This document shows positions 10,782 to 21,767 of a DNA stretch of 64,000 nucleotides, piece after piece. Source of the DNA: Vreelandella olivaria (GTDB lineage Bacteria; Pseudomonadota; Gammaproteobacteria; Pseudomonadales; Halomonadaceae). The number at the start of each line of letters is the position of its first letter. The first letter of the stretch is position 1. A model generated the notes under the pieces. That model was given only the letters and a program-made list of their open reading frames with translations. It did no database searches and was not told where the DNA came from. The stretch is taken from NCBI GenBank assembly GCA_004295565.1, contig AP019416.1, forward strand, positions 4,278,001 through 4,342,000, written 5' to 3'. The position numbers were made by a program, and so were the translations under genes.

Positions 10782-13700
10782 CTAAATATCAGTTGGCCGT
10801 GATATCCATAGCCGGTAAAGCGCTGGGGTAAAGAAAAACGACACAAGCGTCGCTAAGAGTAGTCCAAAACCAACCGTTTGCGCGAATGGTGGCCATAGCC
10901 CGCCGGAAGCCACCATCAGCGGTATTAAGCCTGCAAAGGTGGTGATCGTGGTCGAAACGATATGCCGGCTGGTGGGGCCGCTGATCACCGCCAGCATGGC
11001 GTCAATCTCGCCTCGGCGGGCGGCTTCATCGTCATCCAAGGCGGCAATAATGATAATGGTGGCATTAATCGCTACCCCACCAGCCCCATGATGCCGACGA
11101 TAATCACAAAGCCAAACGCATGCCCGCTTAACAGCAATGCCACAATACCCATGCCCATCGCTTGCGCTCCGGCAATAAACACAATGGCGGCCCGCCGGAA
11201 GGAGTTAAAGGCCAGCACCACGGTGGCCACCATGGCGATAACCAGCAGCACCACCGAGGCAAGCAACTTGCCCACCGCTTCATCTCGCTCGGCGGCTTCA
11301 CCACCGGTTTCGATGCGATAACCTGGAGGCAATTTAAACGCCCCCGACGCCAGCGCCGACTGAAGCTTGGCATCCAGTTGAGCCATGGAGACCGCTGGCA
11401 GAGCGTCGGCCACCAGGTACCCTTGCACCAGTTGTACCCGTTCCGCGTTACGGCGGGTAATTACGCTCCAGGCAGGCGTGAGCGAGACCTCTGCCACCGC
11501 TGCCAGTGGCAGGCCCTCAGCCACCTGATCACTGACCAGGCGCAGCGCCGCCAGCTGTTCAGCGTTGGTGCGCCACTCATCGGCGTAGCGTACCCGCACC
11601 GGCAGTTGCTGGGTATCTTCCAGCAGCATGCCTGCTGATTGCCCCGAGAGCGCGGCCCCACCTGCTCCGCTAACTGCTGCGGCGTTAGCCCCACATCACT
11701 CAGTGCCGTATGGTCGATATTCAGGGTTAACCTGGGCAAATCACGCTGCATGCCAGCGCGTACATGAGTCACCTGAGGCAGTTGGTGCATTAGACCCGCC
11801 AATTCAAGTCCCAGCGAAGAGAGCACCTCTAGATCATCACCATAGACACGAAGTTCAATCGGGGCTTTAAACGGTGGCCCCTGTTCATACTTGCGCACCA
11901 CGCTTTGAGCCTGTGGGAAACGCTGATCAAGCACCTGCTGCAAGGCGGGCACTCGTTGATTCGTGATCTGTAAAGACGTCGTGTCGACCACCAAGTGCAA
12001 AAACGCGGGGTTGTTATCCTCATTGGTGAGCACGTTGTAATACATCATCGGTGCGCTTTCACCGACAAACGCCGAGACGCGGGTGATGCCTGGCAGCTCA
12101 CGAATCATGGCATCTACTTCATGGGCCAGTGCTTCGGTGTTGGCCATACTGCTGGCGGGGGCAGGCGCACCTCGATGTGAAACTGGTCGCGATCTGCAGG
12201 AGGAAAAAACGCCACGTCCAGCGTGGGCATCAACGCCATGCCACCCACGGGCACACACAGGGTGATGATCATGGCAGCCCAGGGATGACGCAGCGCGCTG
12301 CGTACCGTTCGGCGGAAGCCGCGCTTGACCATCCCACTGACGCCGTTATTTCGAGGCACTGGCGGTTTATTGGCGACCCTGGCTAACAGCATGGGAGAGA
12401 GTGCCGGCACCAGCAGCAGTGAGACCAGATAGGAGCTTACCAACGCCACCATCACCGCCATGGCCAGGGGCCCTACGAACTCCCCCGCAGGGCCTGGCAT
12501 CAACACAATCGGCATAAACGCCAGAATGGTGGTCAAGGTGCTGGCCAGCAGCGGCACCGCTAAGTGGCGCAGTGTGTCCCGGGTAGCGGCAAGCGCTGAA
12601 TCGCCTTTTAAAAACGCTCGCGCAGGGCGTTGGTCATCACAATGGCGTTATCGACCATCAGCCCCAGCGCCACGATAATGCCGGTGATGCTCATCTGGTG
12701 GATATCGATACCCAGCGGCCTGAAGAGCGCCAGGGTGAGCAGGGCCGTGGCGGGAATCGCTAACCCCACCGTCACCGCCGAGCGCCACCCCATGGTGAGG
12801 AACAGGATCGCCACCACCAGCACCAGCCCCATCAACAGGCTGCCTGCCACGTCACTTAAGCGCTGGTTGGTATAACTGGCCTGCTCAAAAACCTCTTCAA
12901 CCGCGATACCGACTGGCAACTCATCGGCGAACACCGCCAACTGCTCTTGCGCTTTTTCCACCCAGCTATCGATACGCTGGCCGGGTGCCATACGTGCACC
13001 CACAAACACCGCGCGTTCGCCGTTTATCAGTGCCACCGCGGCGGGCGGGTCTTGCACGCCGCGGCGTAGCTCAGCCAACTCGCCAAGCCTGACGGTTTGC
13101 CCTTGACGAGTCGCTACTTCTATATCGCGAAGCCTATCGAGCGCATCGAACTCCCCGCTTAGCCCTACCGTTAGCCGGTGGCCATCGGTGACCACCTCAC
13201 CTGCGGTACGTCGGCCATCGCTTGCCTCAATGGTGGCCGCTAACTGCCCGACGGAGAGTCCCAAGGCGTTCAGTTCAAGCGGGTCAACCTTTACTTCTAC
13301 CTGCTCCCCCGCCACGCCGAAGCGGTGGGTATACTCCGTGCCCGGGACGTTTCGGAGCGCCGCTTCCAAGCGTTCAGCGTAGCGCTCCATCAGTTGGGGG
13401 TTGGGTGGGGAGTCCAGTGTCCAGCGCAGTGCGGCCACGATGCTAAATGCGTAGCCCCGATCATCCAGCAGCTCCGGCGTTTGCACGCCGTCAGGCAGTG
13501 TAGGGGCGACATCGGCCAGCTTGTCGCGCACGCGGCTCCACACCGGCGTGACGTTGGTCACGGCATCCTCAAGCTCAAGGCTAATCACTGCAATGCCCTG
13601 GCGTGAGGTGGATTCCAGCACGTTAATCTCGGCAATGGTACGTAGTTCATCCTCAATGGGTCGCGCCACCAAGGCTTCGACCTGCTCGGGGGTGGCACCA

Positions 13701-13852
13701 GGGAAAGGCGCGAGCACTGTGGCCATGCGGGCTACCAAGTGAGGATCCTCTGCACGTGGCAACGTTTGAATGGCCGACAGCCCGGCAACAACGAGAAGGC
13801 CCAGGGCTAGCGCTAACAGTCGCCGGTTAAATAACCACTCAAGGCGCTTCAT
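10782..13852 (-). CDS. RND-family efflux transporter, inner-membrane pump subunit (multiply frameshifted)
   Basis: The proton-driven pump of a tripartite RND system, about 1,020 residues, the normal size. The first third is continuous: TM1, the porter domain from LPRAEDPHL, and the TM4 segment GLMVDNAIVMTN with the proton-relay Asp. Then come MPGPAGEFVGPLAMAVMVAL (TM5-6), the second porter half, and the last TM block (GHAFGFVIIVGIMGLVG, VSFFFTPALYRLW). About five single-base indels break it, near 12600, 12160, 11660, 11080 and 11045. Its start overlaps the adaptor gene by 14 bases. Substrates are unknown. The TetR gene upstream is the likely repressor. Confidence 0.88.
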
Positions 13853-14999
13853 CGGCCACTCCCTCGCTTAGCGTGACCTGCTGACCTGGCGTTACACGGT
13901 GGGTGCCACTGGTAATCAGCCGCATACCTGGCGCCAGCGTGCCGCGCACAAAGGCTTGGTCGCCTTCGCTATGCAGCAGCTCCACGCTGGCCAGGGCCAC
14001 GCGGTAGTGATCGTTCGCTAGCGGCTCAGCCACCAATACGTTCCACAGGCCACGGTCAGCGGCTTGCAGGGCATCCAACGGCACCCAGTAGCCGCTTGCG
14101 GACTCTGTGATCTTGTAGCGCAGCTCTGCCAGATCGCCGGGCACGGCATGGTCTGGGGTTTCCAGCGACACCACCAGCGTCTGGGTGCGACTGTCGCTAT
14201 CAACCTGGGGGAGCCGAGCACGTACCTTACCGCTGACTTCCTCACCATTCACCATCAGCTCAATGGCTTCGCCTGGGGTAAAGGTCGCGACCAGCGCGGC
14301 GGGTAGGCCAAGGTGCGCTTCTAACTGCTCGACGTCGATAAGATCGAAAGCGGTAGTGCCGCTACTCACCAAGCTACCGACACTGACGTGGCGCTCAATC
14401 ACTCGTCCGGCAAAGGGCGCTTTCAGCGTACTGTCATCCAAATCGGCGGTAAGGCTATCGCGCTCGGCTGCCAGCGCCGCCAGGCGAGCCTGGAGGGTCA
14501 GTCGATCTGTCCGGGCCTGATCCAGCGCCGTGCGGCTGGCAAAGTTATTTTGGTTGAGCTGCGCTTCACGCTCCTCCTGGCGCTGAGCCAGGGCAAGACT
14601 CGCGCGCGCCTCTTCGCTGCGCGCAGCTACCTCCGCTAAGCGGCTTTCCAAGCGGCGGGTATCCAGTGTGGCAAGCACATCCCCTTGCTCAACCGCATCG
14701 CCTCTGTCTGCTGACACAGCACTGACCCGGCCCGCGGGTTCAAACGCTAGTGATACCGACTGGCTCGCCACCACACGCCCGGTTAAGCGCACATCGCGTT
14801 GCAGCTGTTCGGCTTGCTCCAGGGCCTCGGTCGCCACCTGTAGCAGGGCGTTATCAGCGCCTTGCTGGCGGGCCTGCTGAGCACTGCTGTGCTGACTGGA
14901 TAGAAAAAACACCGTCGCCAGTGTGGCACCTACCATCAACAGCGCTGCCAGCATGCCGCGAAACCGGTGGTTCCAGGAAGTTTTTAGAGGAGTGCCCAT
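13839..14999 (-). CDS. RND efflux periplasmic adaptor (membrane fusion protein)
   Basis: 386 residues: an N-terminal membrane anchor (residues 15-35), a beta-barrel/lipoyl half (VRLTGRVVASQSVSLAFEPA, then GDAVEQGDVLATLD), and an alpha-helical hairpin rich in Ala, Arg and Gln (residues 112-190). The second lipoyl half follows (LKAPFAGRVIERHVSVGSLV), then the barrel and membrane-proximal domains. It links the RND pump to an outer-membrane channel. No outer-membrane TolC-type gene lies nearby, so a TolC encoded elsewhere is expected. Intact, first gene of the two-gene operon. Confidence 0.92.
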   Translation of the reverse strand: MGTPLKTSWNHRFRGMLAALLMVGATLATVFFLSSQHSSAQQARQQGADNALLQVATEALEQAEQLQRDVRLTGRVVASQSVSLAFEPAGRVSAVSADRGDAVEQGDVLATLDTRRLESRLAEVAARSEEARASLALAQRQEEREAQLNQNNFASRTALDQARTDRLTLQARLAALAAERDSLTADLDDSTLKAPFAGRVIERHVSVGSLVSSGTTAFDLIDVEQLEAHLGLPAALVATFTPGEAIELMVNGEEVSGKVRARLPQVDSDSRTQTLVVSLETPDHAVPGDLAELRYKITESASGYWVPLDALQAADRGLWNVLVAEPLANDHYRVALASVELLHSEGDQAFVRGTLAPGMRLITSGTHRVTPGQQVTLSEGVADEAP

Positions 15000-15023
15000 G
15001 TTGGCCTCGAAATGGTTTATTCT

Positions 15024-15039
15024 TGAACGATACCGTTCA
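15024..15039. promoter_or_regulatory. Candidate TetR operator between tetR and the efflux operon
   Basis: TGAACG (15024-15029) and CGTTCA (15034-15039) form a perfect 6-base inverted repeat around ATAC, immediately before a TATAAT at 15041-15046. A further GTTCAAT word lies 20 bases on. Position and symmetry fit a TetR-family operator that would control both divergent transcripts. Binding is inferred. Confidence 0.55.
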
Positions 15040-15100
15040 CTATAATATCTGTACGCTCACGTTCAATATTTATTTACTCAATGGGCATGGATTGCACCGG

Positions 15101-15762
15101 ATGACAGAGCCACAACATACATCGCCTGAACCAAAGCGCCGCGCTGGCCGACCCAAGGATATGGCTAAACGAGATGCCATGATGGATGCGGCGGCGTGTC
15201 TGTTTTTTCGCTACGGCTTAGAGGGGGTAACGATGGAAGCCGTTGCCCGAGAAGCGGGTGTTTCCAAAGTCACAGTCTACGGCCACTTTGTGACCAAAGA
15301 GGCACTGTTTGGCAGTGTGATCCGTCGTGAAACCGAAACCATCCGCAGGGGATTAGATAAGCTGCCCGATACCCACGAGGGGGTTCGCCAATCACTGATC
15401 GACGTCGGTATGAGCTTAGTGCACTTTCTGTTGGAGCCCCATGTGTTGGCGGTTGAGCGGGTGATGAATACTCAGGGGAGCAGCACCCTGAGTTGCTACA
15501 GGCTTTTGAGGCAGGCCCTTGGGCCACTAAGCAGTGGCTGCAGGAGAAATTGGAGGGGCTAGCCCAAACCGGGCATTTAACGCTTGACGCACCCACGCTT
15601 GCCGCCAACCACCTGTGCAGTATGTGGCAAGGCATGTTGGTCACAGAAGTCCGCATGGGCGTTCGCCACCTCCCCAGCGATGAAGAGCTGCATCACCAGG
15701 TCAGTAGCGCCGTGGATGTGTTTTGGCGGCGTATGGGGCACCTAAGCCAGACTGATGGTTAG
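15101..15762 (+). CDS. TetR/AcrR-family repressor of the efflux operon (one frameshift)
   Basis: About 221 residues. The N-terminal HTH is clear (AGRPKDMAKRDAMMDAAACL, then GVTMEAVAREAGVSKVTVYG). After the helix-turn-helix the ligand-binding domain runs to residue 125, where the frame is lost at a run of four G near 15476-15479. One extra G gives NTQGEQHPELLQAFEAGPW and carries on to the stop at 15762. ATG 15101 is favoured; a much longer open frame upstream runs back into the divergent adaptor gene and is spurious. Divergent from the adaptor/pump genes with a candidate operator between them. Confidence 0.88.
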
Positions 15763-15963
15763 CGGCGCTCTAACACTCCAGTCGATTTGCTGATCAACAT
15801 CGGGCAGGATCTTCAGTGCAGCCGTCGCTTGCCGATGCAGTTTGATGCCCATGTGCCTGCTCTCTGATGAATTGATGAAGAAACTCTCTGTGCTAGCAAA
15901 GGATAACTTCTATAGGCGGCTTCATCATCCAGAATCCCACACTAGGAGATTGAAGTTCATCGT
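15763..15963. other. Intergenic, no recognised feature
   Basis: About 200 bases between tetR and the convergent tctA. I see no good hairpin with a T run and no conserved coding sequence. On the minus strand a short open stretch (MGIKLHRQATAALKILPDVD) exists but matches nothing I know. Confidence 0.4.
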
Positions 15964-17450
15964 TTAACCGGCGACTTTTTTATGCTGTACGCGTCGTAGT
16001 AGTGGAAGGCTCAACATACATAGTGTCAGCGTTGCTAGGAACAATGCTATGGGGTGCTGTGTAAAAAAAACCCAGAAATTACCATTGGTAATAATTAGCC
16101 CTTGCCGCAAGCTCAACTCAAGTGTAGGCCCTAGAACCATACCAATAACTAGTGGTGCTACTGGATAGCCCTGCCTACGAAGGATAAAACCTAAAAAACC
16201 AGCAGCAGCCATTACTAACAAATCAAAGGATTACCTCGGACAAAATAGACACCAACCACACTCAAAAGACAATCATCACCAGCATCAAAGTCTCTGGCAG
16301 TCTCAGGAGGGGAGCAGCTATTTTTCCGAACAGCAATCCAAGAGGTAATAAAAGTAAATTAATGAAGAAAAACCCACTAAATATTGCCCCCATCAACACA
16401 GGATTGTCGGCCATCAGTCTTACACCTGGCGTAATCCCATGTAGAGTCAAAGTAGCTAACATCACGGCAGTAATAGCATCGCCAGGAATACCGAGTGCCA
16501 TAGTTGGCACCAGCGCACCTCCGGTAACAGAGTTGTTGGCAGCCTCCGATGCAATAATGCCATCCGGCTCTCCTTTACCGAAATTTTCGCGCGTCCGTGC
16601 TGAGCGACGGGCTTCTGCATAGGAAATAAAGGCTGCCGTTGCCGCCCCAGTCCCAGGCAAGATACCAACAGCGTTGCCAATCGACACCGATTTGACCAAA
16701 CCGCCGAATCGCCCTTTCCAATCAACCCAGCGCGGTAGAACGATGCCATTGAACTTGATCATCGCTTGTCCGGCCTCTGGCCCCGCAGCAGCGCGAATGA
16801 GAACTTCAGATAAAGCGAACACTCCAATCACTACCGCGAGGAGATCAAACCCGCAAGGAGCTGGAATTGTCCGAAGGTGAAGCGCGCCTCTCCAGTAATC
16901 GGGTCGCCACCCACAACTGCTAGTAAAAGTCCTAGCGCACCTGAAATGAGACCTTTGATCAAAGACCCTTCGGAGACCGAAACAATACATGTTAACCCTA
17001 GTAGAATAAGCGAAAAAGTTTCGATTGGGCCGAAATTTAGTGCGAAGGCAGCAAGCTGGGGGCAGCCAGAATGAGTACAACTGCCGAGACAAGTCCGCCA
17101 ACCACTGAAGCACATGTCGCCCAGCCTAGCGCCAATCCCGCTTTTCCCTGCTGAGCAAGAGGATAGCCATCAAGACAAGTAGCTGCCGATTGTGGTGTGC
17201 CTGGTGTATTAATGAGTATTGCCGAAACAGACCCACCATAAACAGACCCTGCATATATGGATAAGAGCAAAAGAATTGCCGGTGCCTGCCCCATGGAAAG
17301 AGTGAAAGGCAGCACCATGGCCACTGCAACGGTAGAACCAATACCTGGAAGTGCTCCAAGGGTAATCCCAATAAACGTGCCAATCACGAGCGTTAGGAGT
17401 CCTTCGACAGAAAAAATGAGGCTCAGCGCCTCTGGCATGGATGCAAGCAT
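15964..17450 (-). CDS. tctA: Tripartite tricarboxylate transporter large permease TctA, copy 1 (frameshifted)
   Basis: The roughly 12-TM subunit of a TTT-family importer, about 495 residues. Family signatures: GALPGIGSTVAVAMVLPFT, VYGGSVSAILINTPGTPQSA near residue 80-100, GILPGTGAATAAFISYAEAR, SEAANNSVTGGALVPTMALG. Three indels interrupt it, near 17060 (five C should be six), 16845 and 16235. Start at 17450 behind GGAAAGA. It closes the operon ltnD-otnK-otnC-otnI-tctC-tctB-tctA, so its substrate is probably L-threonate or a related four-carbon sugar acid rather than citrate. Confidence 0.9.
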
Positions 17451-17459
17451 AATTCTTTC

Positions 17460-17911
17460 CTAGAACCACCAAGTGAAGGGAGAGGTTGGTAGCGGCATGG
17501 ACAAAATGTGATTAAATAAAATCACGATGCTGCCTGCGCCAATGAAGGGCGCTCCGATTAACTGCAACGGTTGGCGCACCCCCAGGCCCAAAAGCATTAC
17601 TGCACCAACAATGACCGATGCTAAGAAGTAGCCTAAAGGCTCTATCATCAAGACATATGCAACTATACCAATGGAAACCGATAACATCGGCCAAAGCTTT
17701 ATGGATCCATTTCGGCGCTTGACCATGAGCTCTGCAACGCAATTGATAGCGCAAAAGAATCCTAAAAACCAGAACTATCCTCGGAAAAGATGGGGCTAAA
17801 AGCCCCACCTAACTCTGCGAATTCAAGCCCGAAGGTCGAAAGGGAAAGTGCAATAACTCCCAGCAATAGAACAGCAGCAACAATGCATCCGCTCGATAAT
17901 GGTGAACGCAT
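17460..17911 (-). CDS. tctB: TTT transporter small permease TctB, copy 1 (frameshifted)
   Basis: The small four-TM subunit of the TTT importer, about 150 residues. MRSPLSSGCIVAAVLLLGVI is TM1. The frame breaks at a run of five T (gene strand) near 17764-17768; one more T reads SGFLGFFCAINCVAELMVKR and on to the intact C-terminus. Start at 17911 with AAGGGAGAG upstream. Sits between tctC and tctA with short spacings. Low sequence conservation is normal for this subunit. Confidence 0.82.
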
Positions 17912-17969
17912 AACCACACTCTCCCTTTAGATCCAGTTCTAAATGGCAGGATATCAACAACTCGTCAGA

Positions 17970-18930
17970 TTAAAGGCCAGAGGCATCAATCAGGCTAGTA
18001 TTTGATTCGTATTGCGAGCGGAAAAATTCATCGAAATCTTCCGCATCACGATAATTCAGCACGGTGCCTGATTGCGTGGCAAACGTCTGGAATCTCTCAG
18101 AATGGATCGCTTCCTCACAGGCTTCACTAAGCTTTTCTGTTATCTCGCTATCCAGCCCAGCAGGTGCAAAAAGCCCTCCCAAAGATAGAGCTCATCAAGA
18201 GGAGGGACAATTCCCACCTCCGCGGCAGTCGGCACATCGGGGTAATTCTCTAGCCGCTCGTCGCTAAACACCATTAGCGGGCGAAAACCTCCTCGATCCA
18301 TTAGAATTTCAGTATCGCCGAAAAACTGAACCGTATTCGCAGCCATCGCCTGAAGAGCAGGCCCTGACCCTTGGAACGGTAAGTGCCGAACCTTATCAAG
18401 CACCCCAGCCCTTCGAAGGCTGCGACCATTGTCAGATGCGTTGCTGCGCCAGGCCCCGAAGAACCGAAGATATACTGCCCCGGTGACTGTTCTACTGCAG
18501 CGACAACGTCATCCATACCTTCAAATTCACTATCTTCATTAACGAAGAAAAGAGTTGGTGATTCAGCGATGGAACAGATCGGTGTCCAGCTATCTATATC
18601 GTAAGGTACATCTTTAATTTGAGGTTGAATTGTGGCAACTGTCACCGACCAGTAACCGAGACGATAGCCATCGGGCCTTGCACCAGCCAGGGCCGCAGCT
18701 GCAACGGCCCCAGATCCACCTGCCATGTTTGAAACATAAACGTCACCACCAAGGGCCTCAGCAAATTCAGGCGCAAACCCTCGAACAAGCAAATCCGTAC
18801 CACCTCCAGCATTGAAAGGCACTATCAGATTGACTGGTTTGGCTGGGAAATCCTGAGCAGAAGCGATTAGAGATCCCGCAGACACAGCGAGTGATACTAC
18901 AGAGACAGTGATGCACTTGCGATTGAACAT
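17970..18930 (-). CDS. tctC: TTT transporter periplasmic binding protein TctC, copy 1 (frameshifted)
   Basis: The extracytoplasmic receptor (Bug family), about 320 residues, with a Sec signal peptide (MFNRKCITVSVVSLAVSAGS ... ASAQD). Mature landmarks are KPVNLIVPFNAGGGTD near residue 32 and FGSSGPGAATHLTM. Two indels interrupt it: a G run near 18400 (EGLGVLDKVRHLPFQGSG) and one near 18177 (LWEGLFAPAGLD). First transport gene after the catabolic enzymes of the operon. By context it binds a four-carbon sugar acid. Confidence 0.88.
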
Positions 18931-18971
18931 AGTACTCTCCTAAACACAGATCATTGTTAGATTTATCTACA

Positions 18972-19767
18972 TCATTTGGACAGCAACCCGTAAGGTGCTC
19001 CCCACCCCAATCCCGCCCGGGTAGCCGCCTGCGGACGATACTCACAGCCGACCCAGCCGCTATAGCCCAGTGCGCTTAAGCGCTCGAAGATAGCGGGATA
19101 GTGCACCTCCCCACGTCAGGCTCATGGCGCCCGGGGACGCCTGCGACTTGAATATGCCCAATGGCGCTGAACTGGCGTTCAAGACGACGAATCAGGTCGC
19201 CGTCCATAATTTGGCAGTGGTAAATATCAAACTGTAGCTTTAGATTTTCTGCCCCTACTTCTTCCAATACCGCCATGGCCTGGGCCTGGCGAGAGAAAAA
19301 AAGCCGGGCATATCGCGCGTATTAATCGGTTCGATCAGTATGTCCCGGCCAACCTTGGCCGCTTCACTCGCAGCAAAGCGCAAATTGCGAATATAAATGG
19401 CGTGGTGTTCAGCCTGGGTCGCAGCATCGGCATCTTCCGGGAGCAGTCCCGCCATGGCATGCACCCGAGGGCAGTTGAGCGCTTCAGCGTAACGTAGCCC
19501 TTCAACCACCGAGTCACGAAACTCCCCTTCTCGACCCGGCAAGCTTGCCAAGCCTCGCTCACCTGCATCCCAATCGCCTGGAGGCAGATTAAACAGCACT
19601 TGCTCCAGCTGAGTTTCTTGCAGTGCCTGATGCAGCTCTTCCGGAGAAAACGCATAGGGAAACAGGTACTCAACGCCTTTAAAGCCCGCCTTCGCAGCGG
19701 CGGCAAAGCGATCCATAAAGGCGTGCTCGTTAAACAGCATGCTGAGGTTGGCGGCTAATCGAATCAT
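18972..19767 (-). CDS. otnI: 2-oxo-tetronate isomerase OtnI (hydroxypyruvate isomerase family)
   Basis: A TIM-barrel isomerase of about 265 residues. In the DUF1537 pathway OtnI interconverts 2-oxo- and 3-oxo-tetronate. Seen: [74 protein letters not shown] and a CEYRP C-terminal strand. Together these carry the Glu/Asp/His metal ligands of the Hyi fold. Two indels: near 19300 (GFF to [12 protein letters not shown]) and near 19110 (DVG to [11 protein letters not shown]). I follow the restored frame to TGA at 18972. Its neighbours otnC, otnK and ltnD make the assignment secure. Confidence 0.9.
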
Positions 19768-19810
19768 CGTGATGCTCTTGTTGTTAAGTACGACCTTGTT
19801 AAGTGTGTCG

Positions 19811-20469
19811 TTAATCCCGTGGAAAGCGTGCTTCCAGCTCCGCCACCTGTTCCGGCGTTAGCCCTCGCGGGTTTTCGCCCCTTAACAGCAGGTAAAGCTT
19901 GGCGGTCTCTTCTAGTTCTTCGGTGGCGTAGACCGCTGCCTCGAGGGTTTTACCCGCCACCACTGGGCCGTGGTTGGCCAGCAGCACCGCGCTATGCTGC
20001 CCCGCTAATCCCCGCACTGCATCGCCCAGCTTGGGGTCGCCGGGCATGTGGTACGGTACCAGCGGCAGCTTCCCCACCCGCATCACGTAGTAGGCAGTGA
20101 GTGGTGGTATACAGTCACAGGGATTCACATCGGGCAGGCAAGAGACCGCCACCGAGTGAGTGGAGTGCAGGTGAACAATCGCACCGGACTGAGGGCGCTC
20201 TTCGTACATCGCCATATGCAAAAACTGCTCTTTGGTAGGCTTATCGCCACTCAGCAGCTGGCCGTTGTTATCAAGATGGGATATCCGCGCAGGATCCAGC
20301 CGCCCCAAGCAGGCGTTGGTCGGCGTCATTAGCCAGCCGCCATCGTCTAGCCGCACGCTGATATTGCCGCTGGAGCCCATGGTCAGGCCGCGATCAAACA
20401 GCGATTTCCTAGAGCGCTGATCTGTTCCCGCAAACTGTTCTGGGGATGGCGATGTAAGTGGATGCTCAT
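19811..20469 (-). CDS. otnC: 3-oxo-tetronate 4-phosphate decarboxylase OtnC (class II aldolase family)
   Basis: A zinc enzyme of the class II aldolase/adducin fold (about 219 residues) that decarboxylates 3-oxo-tetronate 4-phosphate to dihydroxyacetone phosphate. Visible: MGSSGNISVRLDDGGWLMTP, the metal-site HLHSTHSV (His-x-His), LPLVPYH and LANHGPVVAG with the third His. ATG 20469 overlaps the otnK stop in an ATGA arrangement, so the two are translationally coupled. One base is missing in an A run near 20402: LGKSLFDRGLTMGS is restored. Catalyses the last dedicated step before glycolysis. Confidence 0.92.
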
Positions 20470-21763
20470 ACCAGCACCTCAAACGCCCGGGTAAAGAAGT
20501 CGACGCCACCAAAGTTGCCAGATTTCAGCGCCAGAGAAAGCGGCGCTTCGCGACCCGCCATTGGGGTTTGCGTCCAGGGCACGCCAGGGTCGATCTGCGC
20601 ACCAATGCGCAGGGTGGTAATGCCCAACGCCGAGACTACTGCACCTGACGTTTCGCCCCCGGCGACCAGCAGCCGGCCAACGCCTTCATCTACAAGCTTA
20701 ACAGCCAACTGGCTCAGCGCCTCTTCCACCAGCGCGCCTGCACGCTCTACCCCCAAGGCTTGCTGGGCTGCCCCCACCTTGTCGGGAACAGCCGATGCGT
20801 AAAGTAATACCGGCGCCTGAGCAGATAGCCGCTGCCGAGCGAATGCCAGCGCCAGCTCCTGCTGTTTTCCTCCTTCGGCCAACGCCAAGGGATCAAGGGC
20901 GAAGCCACCATCAGGGTGCTTGGCCAGAAAATCCTTCACCTGGGCCAGCGTGGCCTGGGAGCAACTGCCGGAAAGCACCAGCGCACCGCCCGAGGCAGGC
21001 GATAAACGCCCCGGCTCACTGATCGTGTCTAGCCAGCCCTTGGCACGGTACTGAGCGGGCAGCGCCTGCCCTAGCCCTGAACCGCCGGTCACTAAAGGCA
21101 ACGCAACGGTAGCTTCAGCCAGAATCTCCAAATCCTGCTCGTCCAAGGAATCACAAATAACATGGCGAACCCCTGATCTGCCAACATCGTTAAGTGAGTA
21201 CGGGTCGCGTCTGCGCCTTGAACCAGCACCGTGCGGTTGGCTAAGCCCACCGAGTGCGGCGTTTGGCGGGAGAGTACTCGCACGAGATCCGCGTCCTGCA
21301 TGGGGGTCAGTGGGTGGTGCTGCATACCGCTGTCGTTGAGCAAGCGGTCGCCCACAAACAGATGGCCCTGGTAGACGGTGCGACCGTTAATCGGAAAAGC
21401 GGGAACCATCACCGTTTGACGCGCTCCTAGCGCTTCCAGCAGCGCATCCGCTACCGGGCCGATATTGCCTTTATCAGTGGAGTCAAAGGTGGAGCAGTAC
21501 TTGAAGAACAGCTGCCGGGCGCCCTGCTGGCGAAGCCACTCCAGGGCTGCCTGTGAGTCCGCCACGGCCTCAACCACCGGGCAGGAGCGCGATTTCAGCG
21601 CCACCACCACCGCATCGATATCAGTGAGGTCGACCTCTTGCTGGGGCACGCCAATCACCTGTAGGCAGCGCATACCGCCGCGCACCAGGTTATTGGCAAG
21701 GTCGGTCGCCCCAGTGAAGTCATCGGCAATGGCGCCCAGTACGATGTTCGCTCCCATACCCAT
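20466..21763 (-). CDS. otnK: 3-oxo-tetronate kinase OtnK (DUF1537 four-carbon acid sugar kinase)
   Basis: ATP-dependent kinase of 3-oxo-tetronate, about 432 residues with two domains. N-terminal substrate domain: LGAIADDFTGATDLANNLV, KYCSTFDSTDKGNIGPV, MVPAFPINGRTVYQGHLFV. C-terminal nucleotide domain: LVLSGSCSQAT, LLVAGGETSGAVVSALG, KSGNFGG. One indel near 21135 separates them (QGFAMLFV then RHVICDSLDEQDLE). The start at 21763 has AGGGAG upstream and lies 4 bases after ltnD. Its family defined the acid-sugar kinase class, so the assignment is firm. Confidence 0.94.
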
Positions 21764-21767
21764 TTTA

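Noticed and set aside
14750-15100. Long N-terminal extension of the TetR gene
   Set aside because: It would overlap the divergent adaptor gene and its promoter, and has no TetR-like sequence before 15101.
15763-15963. Small minus-strand peptide (MGIKLHRQATAALKILPDVD) after tetR
   Set aside because: No ribosome site or known relative; too short to support.
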